Positions 39,261 to 49,042 of a stretch of DNA of 50,415 nt are shown here, piece after piece; the stretch's first letter is position 1; each line of letters begins with the position of its first letter. Position numbers and translations under genes: made by a program. The notes under the pieces were generated by a model that did no database searches, had not been told where the DNA came from, and saw only the letters and a program-made list of their open reading frames with translations. Source of the DNA: Trichomonas tenax (Eukaryota; Parabasalia; Trichomonadida; Trichomonadidae); contig JALKBU010000298.1 of NCBI GenBank assembly GCA_023091735.1, positions 1 to 50,415 of the forward strand, read 5' to 3'.

Positions 39261-39273
39261 TGATGAGAAATGA
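39261..39273 (-). promoter_or_regulatory. Initiator of the LRR/coiled-coil gene
   Basis: Reads TCATTTCTCATCA on the minus strand, matching TCAYTWYTCATTA at 12 of 13 positions. The start codon follows at once. This is the best Inr in the window and a main reason for the trichomonad assignment. Confidence 0.8.
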
Positions 39274-39967
39274 ACACTTTTTACTTTAAATATAGAAATG
39301 AATACATCCAAAACGGATATTTTTATGATTTAAAATGAAAAATACAATTAATATTTTGATCAAAAAATATAATTAATCATTTGCTAGCCTACACTGATAA
39401 ATTATATAAAGGTGCCAAATGGCAAGTTCATCCAGAAATTGATGGGTTCTATTTTATGGATTTTTTTTATCAGAATAAAATATAATCATTTACAAGTCTA
39501 GACTTACAAATGATATAATCAAATTAATAGGTGAATCTACATTGAAGTTGCTAGACTCATGTTTTTTCAAAATATATAATTCAAAATGAAAAAGCTCATT
39601 TTCAACATGTAATATTATGATATAAAATAGAAATAGCTGTGTTCATATTGTTTGATCAATGAATATTGATTAAATAAGATTTTTAAATGAAATCAATATT
39701 GAAGCAAGATGAAAAATGAGAATAAAGCATAATGTCCTTGAGGATTTCAATATACATCAATATATGAGTCCAAATTCATTGTGCTTGTTCCATATATAAA
39801 GTTTCAATAAGATTTGCAAATATGTTCAGAAATGACATGTTCGAGTCATAAGAATGTATGAAATGCATTACAAAATAAGCGGTTCATCAGTGATGCTCCT
39901 TCAGCTATTTCCGGTACAAATTGCGTTTCGCGCAGAAAATTTCTTTTAAACGCGAAGAATAGATTCT
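39274..39967. other. Intergenic, no gene seen
   Basis: About 700 bp of AT-rich sequence between two divergent genes. GCGTTT/AAACGC inverted arms lie near 39920-39955. No ORF with signature. Confidence 0.45.
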
Positions 39968-40119
39968 ATGGGTAGGGATGACCTTATGCGGAACGAATTT
40001 AAATCATAATACAATGGATCGAAATAGACTCGTCACTTTTTGTTTTCGAACCTTAAGGTTCGTCCTTTGGAAAAAATTTACATCAATAACGTATATTTTC
40101 GAACATCCCTACTATGGGT
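39968..40119. repeat. Possible small insertion with TATGGGT flanks and an internal palindrome
   Basis: TATGGGT occurs at 39968-39974 and 40113-40119. Just inside are the inverted ends AGGGATG (39975-39981) and CATCCCT (40104-40110). Inside lies a perfect 16-bp palindrome, CGAACCTTAAGGTTCG (40047-40062), preceded by GTCACTTTTT (40032). The 138-bp body carries no gene. It looks like a tiny non-autonomous element, though the flanking repeat is short. From here to the next Inr at 40655 I see nothing else. Confidence 0.4.
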
Positions 40120-40654
40120 CATGTACTGTCCGCACGCACGACAAAACACCTAAAAATTTAACCAAATTTCACATATCAAAGAACCTTATTTTCTAAAAAC
40201 GCTCGAAACCATACAAATAGGTTTATTATGCATTAGAAATTAATGAAAACACAATTTAAAGCCAAAATAATGACATCACTTTTGAGAAAAAACTAAAATC
40301 ATAATTATCGATTCAGCATATTATTTAGATGATAAATTTAAAAGAATTTTGAAAATCCAACAAGCAGAAATAATTTGTCATTGTAAAATTTTTCCAAATT
40401 GTATATACAAAATATTTATAAAGAGTAGTTTATAAAAATTAGCTAATTTTGACATTATCTTTTTCAATTTTTAAAACCTGACGATACAGACCGACACTTT
40501 TCAAACATTGTTAGATCGCATTAATATCTTATATAAAAGCTAAAAAATAATAAATCGAAAAATAGTATTTTCTGTCATTTTTCAAAAAATTGATACAAAT
40601 TATTGCTTTCATTCGCTAAATCCAAATAAAATTGAATCGAAAAACAAATTATTG

Positions 40655-40667
40655 TCACTTTTCATCA
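40655..40667 (+). promoter_or_regulatory. Initiator of the CK1 gene
   Basis: TCACTTTTCATCA matches TCAYTWYTCATTA closely, two bases before ATG 40670. Confidence 0.8.
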
Positions 40668-40669
40668 AA

Positions 40670-41722
40670 ATGAATAGGACTATAGGGGAGTATGCGTTGA
40701 AACGGAAAATCGGGGGTGGCAGCTTCGGCAGTATATACATAGGCCAAGACATGAAGTCGGGGGAAGAAGTTGCCATTAAAATAGAAGACAATTCTACGCC
40801 ACAGCCTCAATTATTGCGAGAAAGCAAATTTTATAGATTAATTAGTGGTGAACCTGGTTTTCCGGAATTCAAATGGTATAAAATTGATGGTGATAACGCA
40901 GTGATGGCAATGGAACTTCTCGGTCAATCTATTGCCGAGTTATTAGAAATGTGCCATGGAAAATTCAGTCTCAAAACTGTCCTAATGCTCGCTGATCAAA
41001 TGCTCTGCCGCTTAGAATACGTTCACTCGAAAGGATATATTCATCGCGATATAAAACCTGATAATTTTGCGATAGGCCTGGGCAGAAAGCACAATTGTGT
41101 CTTTCTGTTTGACTTCGGATTGTCAAAAAAATATATTGACGTGAAAACTGGCCAACATATTCCTTATAAAGAAGACCGAGAGTTAACAGGCACTGCACGT
41201 TATTCCTCTGTCTCCACGCACCTCGGAATTGAGCAATCACGGCGAGATGACATAGAAGCGCTCGGCTACGTTTTGATCTTTTTTCTCAAAGGAAGACTGC
41301 CATGGCAAGGTCAGAAAGCTGAATCCCAGAAGCAGAAGAACAAACTGATCGCAGATGTGAAGTGTACTACTCCGATTGAGCAACTTTGCAGCGACATTCC
41401 GAAAGAATTTCAATTCTTTTTAGAAGATGTGAGAAAACTTGGTTTCCAGGATACCCCGGACTACGCTTACTACAGAGAGTTGTTTAGAAAACTTTTCATC
41501 AAGGAAGGATACATCTTCGATTCTGTTTACGATTGGGACGTTAAAAAGGATGGCCTCATATCGCAGCACTCCGCAATACCAAAGATCGTATATCCCGGAA
41601 TGTCAAAGCTCATGAAATTTAGAAGTAGCACTCATTTAGTTCCAGCACCACAACAGCGCGCAAGAGCATCGAGTATGATCAAAGATGCGCCAGCGCCATT
41701 ACCGCCATTTGGAAGAATTTAG
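40670..41722 (+). CDS. Casein kinase 1 family Ser/Thr kinase
   Basis: 350 residues; the upstream TTG in frame is ignored because a strong Inr ends two bases before ATG 40670. All catalytic elements are intact: glycine loop IGGGSFGSIY (14-23), Lys37 in VAIKIE, 'YIHRDIKPDNFAIGLG' (HRD and the DN of the catalytic loop), 'FLFDFGLSKKY' (DFG), and the CK1-specific 'TGTARYSSVSTHLGIEQSRR' in place of APE. The C-terminal extension is short, basic and Pro-rich, with no lipid anchor motif. CK1 kinases phosphorylate acidic or primed substrates in signalling, traffic and cell-cycle control. The family is large in trichomonads; the isoform cannot be named. Confidence 0.96.
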   Translation: MNRTIGEYALKRKIGGGSFGSIYIGQDMKSGEEVAIKIEDNSTPQPQLLRESKFYRLISGEPGFPEFKWYKIDGDNAVMAMELLGQSIAELLEMCHGKFSLKTVLMLADQMLCRLEYVHSKGYIHRDIKPDNFAIGLGRKHNCVFLFDFGLSKKYIDVKTGQHIPYKEDRELTGTARYSSVSTHLGIEQSRRDDIEALGYVLIFFLKGRLPWQGQKAESQKQKNKLIADVKCTTPIEQLCSDIPKEFQFFLEDVRKLGFQDTPDYAYYRELFRKLFIKEGYIFDSVYDWDVKKDGLISQHSAIPKIVYPGMSKLMKFRSSTHLVPAPQQRARASSMIKDAPAPLPPFGRI

Positions 41723-42244
41723 ATTTTGAAATTTTTATTCCCCTGAATGTTTTAATTTTTCACCGAATTTCTCCGTTTCATTTGATTGCTTCTCATTTTC
41801 TACAATTTTTTTTTAATTTTGTTATTACGCGATTTTAATTTGTTTGTATAATATGTACCCATGAATGTTTGAAATCTCTCTTCTTTTTCATTCACTAATT
41901 AAATAGATAACTCTGTCCTATGACTTATAAAAATATTTAAAATTCCTCTTTCATTCACATTTCATAGTTAATAATGAAAACATAGACGTGTAATGAAAAT
42001 TTAGCTTTAGTTAGCCGTTAAAGTTATCAAAAATTTAAAATTTTGGAAAATTTTAAACAATATAGTCAACAAGAAAGGAGAGCTTGGCTTATACAAATGC
42101 ACCAAAGCTATATTTAGATTTTTAAGTTTTTATTAAAATCTTATATTTTTTTCCTTTTTCGGTGTATCGTCGAAAAAATCAAAAATTTGTCATATTTAGA
42201 TTGTTTTGATATTATATATTAAATATCGAAAATTTCTCATAAAA
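41723..42244. other. Intergenic, no gene seen
   Basis: 522 bp with pyrimidine-rich stretches just after the kinase stop and an AT-rich remainder. TCATAAAA at 42237-42244 abuts the next ATG and is its likely Inr. Confidence 0.5.
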
Positions 42245-45211
42245 ATGGAAGATGCAGATAACATTTTGACAGTTTCGAAAATAGAAAAAATCGACCTCCA
42301 AACGATTCAACCGGTCGCGCACTGCATCGCTGGGAACATGATTGGCTTCGTTGCCGCTTCAAACCAATTAATTCTATTCAATTTTTCGACAAATGAAAAG
42401 ATAGAATTCTCTAAACCAGATAAAGATGCTATACCTATTATGTCCATCGCAATTAACGAAGAAAATACTATGGTTGCAACAGGACATTCAGACGGAAGAA
42501 TTACATTTTGGTCAATTCAATCTAAATCACAAATCTACTCTTCGAAAACCGAAACACCTGTGTCAAAGATTGTTTTTTGTCCAGGATTGAATACTGTTGT
42601 CCATTCAGATATCACAGGAAACGTTTTTTCGTCAACTCTCAACATTGCTTTCATTTACAAGAAGTCTATATCGACAACAAAGATACAGCAATTCGATTCT
42701 CCAGTTTCTTCACTCTATATTTGTAAAAAATACGTATTTTTAAGTTCTGCTTACGGAACCTTTTGTTTGGACAGTTCTGATGGCTTTAAAGAGGTATTTA
42801 CAGATACAGAAAACTGTAAATTATTCGGATTTTACAAAACAGAGCTTGTTGGAAGATCATCAGGCAAAAATTTGATCATCTCTGATTTTCAAGGCAAAAA
42901 CAAGACAACAATCAATTTTGATCACAACACACAAGCATTGGCACTGATTTCCCCTAAAATTACTGCAAGTTTTTACAATGGAAAATGCGAAGTTATAAAT
43001 GAAAACAAGCAAATAACGAAACAAGTTCCTTTAGGCAAAATTATTGTTGATGGGAACCACATTTTCATTGCTGGATCGGAATTATACAGAGTTTTCATCG
43101 ATCAAAAGAAAGAAGATTTCAATCAATACATTGCTGAAGGAAAATGGAAAGAAGCATTTAACTTATTAAAAACTAAGAATGAAATCAAAGACATTGAGTC
43201 ATATATCAACATGTACATTGAATCACCGAAGCTGGAGATTCCTTTCTTGTTTGAAACATTAGAACGTCTTTCACTCACTAATTTCATCACAGATTTGAAG
43301 ATAACAACAAACTTTGTTGAAATTCTTATTGAGTTTGCGAAGATTCATCCAAACTGGATGTTAAATCTCACATTCATCGAAGCTGTTTCTAAAGTGACAA
43401 AAGATTCAATTATTCTTCACAATTTCCTTGATTCTATAAATTATAATGCTGCTTGGGCTCCTTCATTGATAAACATTAGTCTAAGAACATCGAACTTTGA
43501 TCTCGCACAGAAATTCGCAAACAATGATGTCTATTTGAGTCTTCTTATTGCAGAATATTTACACGATGCTATGGTTATGCACGAGAAGCTAAAACTAGCA
43601 ATGGAATCGACTGATGTGGCTGGAGACGCAATAAAGTTCTTGTCAACATCAAATCTCAAGCTTTTCCTTGCCTTTGATACTGACAGTGCAACAGATATTC
43701 TCCAAAAAGCCTTCGACATGACAATTAATCTCTGTCTAGGCATTGATGCTTTAGTTAATAATGTTATTGAATATCTAAAGCCAGAAAATCCAATGTGGCC
43801 ATTAGTTATCACAACTTCACGCAACGCAAATGTTTATATAACTTCTATTGATAGCACAGAGAATTATTTAGTCTACGGAATTGATGTTAAAGCTCGAAAG
43901 GATCTCTTTTCATTCTTATTGACGAGTGGTGCTGTCAAAGATTATCCACACTTCCTTGATATTGCAATTGCAGCTGGCTTTGAGCAAATAGAGTTAGATA
44001 TCATCGGTGTGAGTAAGAATCTTGATGATCTCATTGCTTTCTTCTTCAGACATAAGAAGACATCTTTTATTGGTGATCTTCACATCATTTGCAAGAATTT
44101 AGACATAAAGCAGATTCTAATGACATATTGGCGTGAATTAATGACTATCAACTCGTTCGAGTTCACTGCAGAAGTACTGAATACACATGACAAAGATTTC
44201 ATTTCAAGAGTCGTTAAGACACTTGGCACAAGTTATAAGTTTATGAACATTTACTTCACTTTCGATGGCGTTCTTGAAGTCACAGATCAGAGCTCTATTC
44301 TCAAGTTCATAGAGATGAGTTGTGATTACAATCCAAAGTCTGTTATAGAGTTTGCTAAGCGTCTTAGAACTATCGATTACGAAAAAGTCGTAGCGATCAC
44401 AGAACAGAAAGGAGTTCTCGATGCAACTCTTCACATTTGTGGAATATTGAGCGACAACAAGAGAATCGTAAAAAACTCTATAATGGCAATAACAGATGAA
44501 CTTATGGATAGTTACGAAAACAGTTTCTTGACAAAGCAAGTTATTGATTATCTTTCATCACAAACATCAAATGAAAACTTGTGGTATGAAATTATTCCTG
44601 CATTCCAATTACCATTCATGAAGCATGGCGAGAATTTTGCAGACTGTGATGCTTTTGTTAGTTACATCATTGCTATGACTTACAACACAAATGATTTTGT
44701 TCAAACAACAAAGTGTTTGACAAGAACTTTTTCTTTCCTTCCTTTCGCACAAACTAAGAAGATGTTCCAAATTTCATTCGCAACAATGAAAGAAAAGAAT
44801 AAATTCAGCGTTTCACTCAATGCAATTGTTCACGAAGAAGCCATCAATAACCAGCTAAATGCAATCAGATCACGAAAAAAAGGTGTTTTATATGATGGCT
44901 CTAAGTGTGCAATTTGCATGATGAAACTTGATGGAAACTTCGTTTGTTGTCATTCATGTGGAAGCTGTTATCATGCAACATGCTGCCACTCGTGGTGTGA
45001 GAAATGCAGAAGAAATCTTGCAAAGAATTTCCAACCAGATGAACCTTCGATCAAGAAGATCCAAAAGTTCGATTCACAAGACAAGAAGTCGAGACGAATA
45101 GTGTTAACATCTCGCTCTGTCAAACCACTTGTTAAAGAACTTACTGTTCCTAAAGTTGGCATAGAAATGACAAGACTCGACTTCAAACCAGAGCCAACAC
45201 CGAATAACTGA
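42245..45211 (+). CDS. VPS8-like CORVET subunit (WD40, solenoid, RING-like)
   Basis: 988 residues from ATG 42245; the frame is open to a TTG at 42206. The N-terminal 300 residues form a WD40 propeller with 'NTMVATGHSDGRITFWSIQS', the conserved GHxDG blade of VPS8. A long alpha-solenoid follows ('YIAEGKWKEAFNLLKTKNE' onward). Near the C-terminus, about residues 888-921, is a Cys/His-rich RING-like finger: 'CAICMMKLDGNFVCCHSCG', then 'CYHATCCHSWCEKC'. This order is that of VPS8, the Rab5-effector subunit of the CORVET endosomal tether; VPS41 is the alternative, but the start with a GHxDG blade and the finger spacing favour VPS8. The basic C-terminal tail is an extension. Confidence 0.8.
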   Translation: MEDADNILTVSKIEKIDLQTIQPVAHCIAGNMIGFVAASNQLILFNFSTNEKIEFSKPDKDAIPIMSIAINEENTMVATGHSDGRITFWSIQSKSQIYSSKTETPVSKIVFCPGLNTVVHSDITGNVFSSTLNIAFIYKKSISTTKIQQFDSPVSSLYICKKYVFLSSAYGTFCLDSSDGFKEVFTDTENCKLFGFYKTELVGRSSGKNLIISDFQGKNKTTINFDHNTQALALISPKITASFYNGKCEVINENKQITKQVPLGKIIVDGNHIFIAGSELYRVFIDQKKEDFNQYIAEGKWKEAFNLLKTKNEIKDIESYINMYIESPKLEIPFLFETLERLSLTNFITDLKITTNFVEILIEFAKIHPNWMLNLTFIEAVSKVTKDSIILHNFLDSINYNAAWAPSLINISLRTSNFDLAQKFANNDVYLSLLIAEYLHDAMVMHEKLKLAMESTDVAGDAIKFLSTSNLKLFLAFDTDSATDILQKAFDMTINLCLGIDALVNNVIEYLKPENPMWPLVITTSRNANVYITSIDSTENYLVYGIDVKARKDLFSFLLTSGAVKDYPHFLDIAIAAGFEQIELDIIGVSKNLDDLIAFFFRHKKTSFIGDLHIICKNLDIKQILMTYWRELMTINSFEFTAEVLNTHDKDFISRVVKTLGTSYKFMNIYFTFDGVLEVTDQSSILKFIEMSCDYNPKSVIEFAKRLRTIDYEKVVAITEQKGVLDATLHICGILSDNKRIVKNSIMAITDELMDSYENSFLTKQVIDYLSSQTSNENLWYEIIPAFQLPFMKHGENFADCDAFVSYIIAMTYNTNDFVQTTKCLTRTFSFLPFAQTKKMFQISFATMKEKNKFSVSLNAIVHEEAINNQLNAIRSRKKGVLYDGSKCAICMMKLDGNFVCCHSCGSCYHATCCHSWCEKCRRNLAKNFQPDEPSIKKIQKFDSQDKKSRRIVLTSRSVKPLVKELTVPKVGIEMTRLDFKPEPTPNN

Positions 45212-45401
45212 TAATATATTTGTTTGTTTATTTTTTTTTTATTTTAGTTCTCTTTTTGCATTTACTAAATTTAATGAACCATATATTAAGACCACTTGCT
45301 GGAAGATGTATGAAGAAAGTATGAATAAAATAATCACATAACAAAAATAGTAGAATATAGAAGATAAAAAAAGAAATTATTTATAGATAATATCAGAAAA
45401 C

Positions 45402-45566
45402 TTAAAAATCGTCTTCCATAATTTCATCATATAATTCGTCACACGCTTCTTCACGTTCTTCGACTGTGTTCTTATGAAAAATGATTAATTTTGGCAAACT
45501 GTTTTTTTCGGGGAAATAAAATATCATTTTTATTGCAAATATCGAACCTTCATATTCCTGGAACAT
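45402..45566 (-). CDS. Short ORF or gene fragment with acidic C-terminus
   Basis: 54 residues from ATG 45566 to TAA at 45402-45404, with two in-frame ATGs. The second half, 'FHKNTVEEREEACDELYDEI', is a convincing charged helix ending MEDDF, and the first half has beta-like hydrophobic spacing ('YEGSIFAIKMIFYF'). No Inr is obvious. It could be a small protein or the last exon-length piece of a lost gene. It is not placed in a family. Confidence 0.4.
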   Translation of the reverse strand: MFQEYEGSIFAIKMIFYFPEKNSLPKLIIFHKNTVEEREEACDELYDEIMEDDF

Positions 45567-46470
45567 TAAACTAAGTAGCTAAATTCCTAGTCCAAAAAAT
45601 CGTCAATTTTCTCGAGTCAAAAATCTGAGAAAAATTTAGTCAAAAAAATAATTTTTTCCATGAGAGCATGAGCCTGCAATTGTAATGCTTCATACAGCGT
45701 CCTTCTCAATAGGAAGTTAATGATACACCTTTTTAGCATCTTGAAGCACTTAAATGATGCCGATTTAAAATTTTATAAAACTTTTACAGAGCCTTTAGGC
45801 TTTATTACTTACAGCTAGTCATATGCGACAAATAGCTGTCGCGATTTTGCATTCATAATACAAGCCGAAGCCCTTTTTGTCTTCGATTGAACTCATTTCA
45901 ACATGAACCTGTTTTTTGATATGTAAAATAAAATACTCACTTCATTTGCAAGAAGTTAAACAATATAAAATATGTTTTAACCAATAGAGCATTTATTGGT
46001 GCAATCAGAGTTTATAGATGTTTATCCTAGACCAAGATGCTCACACTTACCGTGAAGTGAATAAATGGATGTAAAATTTCAAACTTTAAAGCGAGTACAT
46101 TGTTAAACATTGATAATAGCATTTTTAATCAAAAGCTATGTAACATTTTTATAACTGATTACAAAATAGCTTGAAAATAAGTTCAGAAATCTTTGAACAT
46201 ATTGACATTATATCGCTATCATTTTAATTTTATTATCATTATGATATAAGACTCCATTGGCAATTGCTATTAAAATGAAATCATTGGAATGTGTTCAATA
46301 TCTTGTCGATATTAACATTAAACTTATCAATCAATTTCTTTTTATCACCAGTCTTCCGATGCTACGGAGGTTTCTGGACACTCTATATTTTTAGTCTTCA
46401 AGGGAGATAGCGTGATGAAATCAATGAGTCACATATGAATATTTGGTTAATTTTTATCTCTTCTCTAGAT
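45567..46470. other. Intergenic, no gene seen
   Basis: About 900 bp without a supported gene. It includes ACCTTTTTAGCATC near 45727, which resembles another trichomonad core-promoter word, and a stretch at 46040-46070 rich in TCACACTTACCGTGA-like half palindromes. No RNA gene was recognised. Confidence 0.35.
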
Positions 46471-47186
46471 TGCAAAGAATATTTCAACTTCAGAAATTAT
46501 CCAGTTTTTGATATCGATGAAAGCTGCCATTTAGAATTCAATGTTAATAAAAAAATTTATATATAAGTAAAAGGTGTAATATCTCGATATTTGCCACATC
46601 ACCTTCTGTGTTTGACGCAGGTTCTTCGAGAAATTTCACTATTTTTGCGAAGGATGAATTTAGATTATTTCTTTAGAATGTATCTCCTAATATTGTCCTT
46701 ACTAATAATATATCATATATTCTATCTAGATAGTCGAACAGCTATACACGATTATGAGATTCCATCAAACCTTTCACTTGATTAGATAGAGATACAATAA
46801 GCAAGCAAAACTGTAATGATAACCAATGGACTCCATTTAGTTTTTATTATAGTGTCGATATATTAAGTGCTGGAATTCATAATTTGGGAATATATAGTTT
46901 AGATGACCGTCAATCAAGCACCATAATTCATTACTTTGCTTTTTCAAAGCAATTTTTGGTAGTTCAGAAACCTTTGTGTGAGTGCAATTCACCTATAATA
47001 CGCATGATGTGGGTAAGCGCCAGGCTAATTTTGATTTATATCTATAGAATAATATTTACAATTTCAGAATTAATTTTTTGTTCAAACGGAAACAAATCAA
47101 TTCAAGCCTGAGAGGGTTCAAGTTATTGGTTTGGATTGCTTGGGAAAGTGTTTACAAAAGATAAACTCCAGTCTTACCAGATATAG
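46471..47186 (+). pseudogene. Ig-like-domain surface protein remnant
   Basis: Short plus-strand frames in succession read as fragments of an extracellular protein with tandem Ig-like folds: 'FRNYPVFDIDESCHLEFNVN' (from 46471), 'SVFDAGSSRNFTIFAKDEF' (about 46600), 'FYYSVDILSAGIHNLGIYSL' (about 46845) and a last piece ending at 47186. Multiple stops and at least three frame changes separate them. The 'G-HNL-IYS-DD' pattern is typical of repeated Ig-like modules in trichomonad membrane proteins. There is no start codon and no anchor. Confidence 0.45.
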
Positions 47187-47632
47187 TTAAAGATCCAACA
47201 GCAATAATGAATTAAAAATAAAAAGAATCATTTTTCATTATTTACTCATCACACTGTAGCTATGTTTTAAAATACATTCCACCTCAAATAAAGAATCAAT
47301 CATTTGTGAAGTTTGATAATATAATGAACATTTCTTAAAAATGATTATGGTGTTCATTATATGTCATATAATTAAGGCTTTCTATTACTTGCACTCACTA
47401 TTGCATAAACATTATAGTTTCGTTGAATTTAGTAAATTATTTAATTTCATAATAATGAAAATTCTTGTTTTGAACTATATTATCTTTTAAACGACTTTAT
47501 TTGTCGTATACAATCATTTGAATATTGGTTTAGAACAGAATTTATATGTTCAAATTTTTATGAAAACAATTTTTTAAACAACTATTAGCTAAGAATGGGA
47601 AATGCATTCGAAGAGTCGAATTAAATGAGAAT
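47187..47632. other. Intergenic, no gene seen
   Basis: 446 bp, AT-rich, containing only short frames without signature. It lies downstream of the cornichon gene and the Ig-like remnant, which converge here. Confidence 0.45.
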
Positions 47633-48031
47633 TTAGAGTATTAGTAACAATAAAGTGGCAAGAAGCATGAAAATAAAACAAATGACAACAAAACCGATGT
47701 GGAATCCTATGAAAACTTTCTTTTTCGTTGTTTCACGAACGATGGTAAGTGGCTCGAAGAATTTATGCTTTCTTGTGATATGATAATAATAAATAACGCT
47801 GAGTATGTTGTAAAACGTAACGAACCAGAGGTATTTAATATGGAATATTGTTGTTAATGCAGTTACTACGTGCGCAATCATAAGTGGACGAATATTTTTT
47901 TCCAATGAGAAGCAAATATCGATCGGATTGATTCTATCGGACTCAAAATCTGACAACTGGTTGATAATGAGTATATATAACGAAATTAGAACAATGAGAG
48001 CAACGATTCCTATTAATGTAATATACCACAT
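47633..48031 (-). CDS. Cornichon/ERV14 family ER cargo receptor
   Basis: 132 residues, matching the family's usual 130-160. The conserved motif 'INQLSDFESDRINPIDIC' sits after the first hydrophobic segment (family: SDLExDyINPxDLC). It is followed by 'IRPLMIAHVVTALTTIFHI', a third segment, and the 'FEPLTIVRETTKKKVFIGFH' stretch (family: DATEIFR..KHK...KLGFYL), then a last hydrophobic segment. Cornichons are COPII cargo adaptors that export selected transmembrane proteins from the ER. ATG at 48031 is preceded by the inverted Inr core (GTCACTTTTTT on plus, 48038-48048). Confidence 0.93.
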   Translation of the reverse strand: MWYITLIGIVALIVLISLYILIINQLSDFESDRINPIDICFSLEKNIRPLMIAHVVTALTTIFHIKYLWFVTFYNILSVIYYYHITRKHKFFEPLTIVRETTKKKVFIGFHIGFVVICFIFMLLATLLLLIL

Positions 48032-48442
48032 TATTTTGTCACTTTTTTGATTTATAAAATATTTCCTTAATTTATTTTTGAATTTTAATTCCTGTTACAG
48101 AGCTATAAACAAAAACATTCTGTGATATATTTATACTAATTCGTGTGTTCTTCATGTTTATGTTGTTTGCATAATCATGAACATAATATTTAATAAGTTA
48201 TTGTAACTTTTCTTAGAAGTCACATATGTTAAAATTGTTGCTAAAAATTCTAATAGCTTTGGTGAGTCTAAACATTAAGCAAATGATTGTAACGATTTAT
48301 TTCCATCCATTGCAATTTGATGTCTTTTTAAATTCTTATTGGAAACAGAAATCAAATTGTCAGTTTTATGATTCCTAATTTTCAGCTTTTTCTACTTCCC
48401 ATTTGTATTTTGATATAAATACGTTACTTAGAAATTAATTGA
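48032..48442. promoter_or_regulatory. Upstream region of the cornichon gene with inverted GTCACTTTTTT
   Basis: GTCACTTTTTT at 48038-48048 lies 7 bases upstream of the cornichon ATG but reads away from the gene. The rest of the 411-bp region has no gene or repeat that I can support. Confidence 0.4.
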
Positions 48443-48778
48443 AAATTCCAATATCACTTTTCTTTAAAGAAAAGTGATGTTTTTTGTGATGGAAGAGAAC
48501 TAAAACATGTCCGCGACACAAATCCAAATGTTGTTATCCCTGCATCAATCGAAATTATCCCTTCAACACAGTCCGATTATTGCTTTAAAGAAGTTGTTAA
48601 CACAATGCAAACATTTTCCTTTGAGGACAATCCTCAACTGAGCTATATTGGAAGTTATGCATTTTACCAATGTTCTCAATTACATAGCGCAGATTTCAGT
48701 CAAGTAAAAGAATGTGCATGGTCCTTATCCTCTACGAGTATAAGACCTCGACACATTTCCTACTTTCTCAACTTTTGA
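48443..48778 (+). pseudogene. BspA-type LRR protein, N-terminal fragment
   Basis: The frame is open from 48443 to TGA 48776-48778 and contains the usual start of trichomonad BspA proteins: 'PNVVIPASIEIIPSTQSD', then 'FSFEDNPQLSYIGSYAFYQC' (one LRR_5 repeat) and 'SQLHSADFSQVKECAWSL'. The ATGs around 48477-48489 are out of frame. The array ends after one repeat. The palindromic Inr (48453-48478) sits at its front, so this is the broken 5' end of a gene rather than an internal piece. Confidence 0.7.
48453..48478. repeat. 26-bp perfect palindrome containing Inr words in both directions
   Basis: ATCACTTTTCTTT followed by its exact reverse complement AAAGAAAAGTGAT. Each half carries TCACTTTTC, so the site reads as an initiator on both strands. 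It lies at the front of the BspA fragment. Confidence 0.9.
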
Positions 48779-48929
48779 AATTTCCATAACTAAAAATTTA
48801 CACCTCCTTTATCCTCCTTTTTTATTACCATATTTTTTCAAGTAAGTAAGGTAATGAGGTAAGGAATATGTTAAGTTTCATGTTTTTGTATGCTGCTTTT
48901 AATGAAAATCTACCATTTATCACTATCCG

Positions 48930-48961
48930 TCATTAAATTTTCATTAAATTTCATTAAATTT
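48930..48961. repeat. Three tandem CATTAAATTT units
   Basis: CATTAAATTTT, CATTAAATTT, CATTAAATTT in a row. The repeat lies about 80 bp before the first capsid-like coding sequence. Short tandem repeats of this sort can mark ends of Maverick-type elements, but no terminal inverted repeat can be tested within this window. Confidence 0.6.
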
Positions 48962-49042
48962 CTTCATTTATCCAGTCCGAAGCTGAGCGCAGCTTAGCGA
49001 AAAGGGTTCGTTTGTTTGTGTTCTCATCACATCATAATTAAA

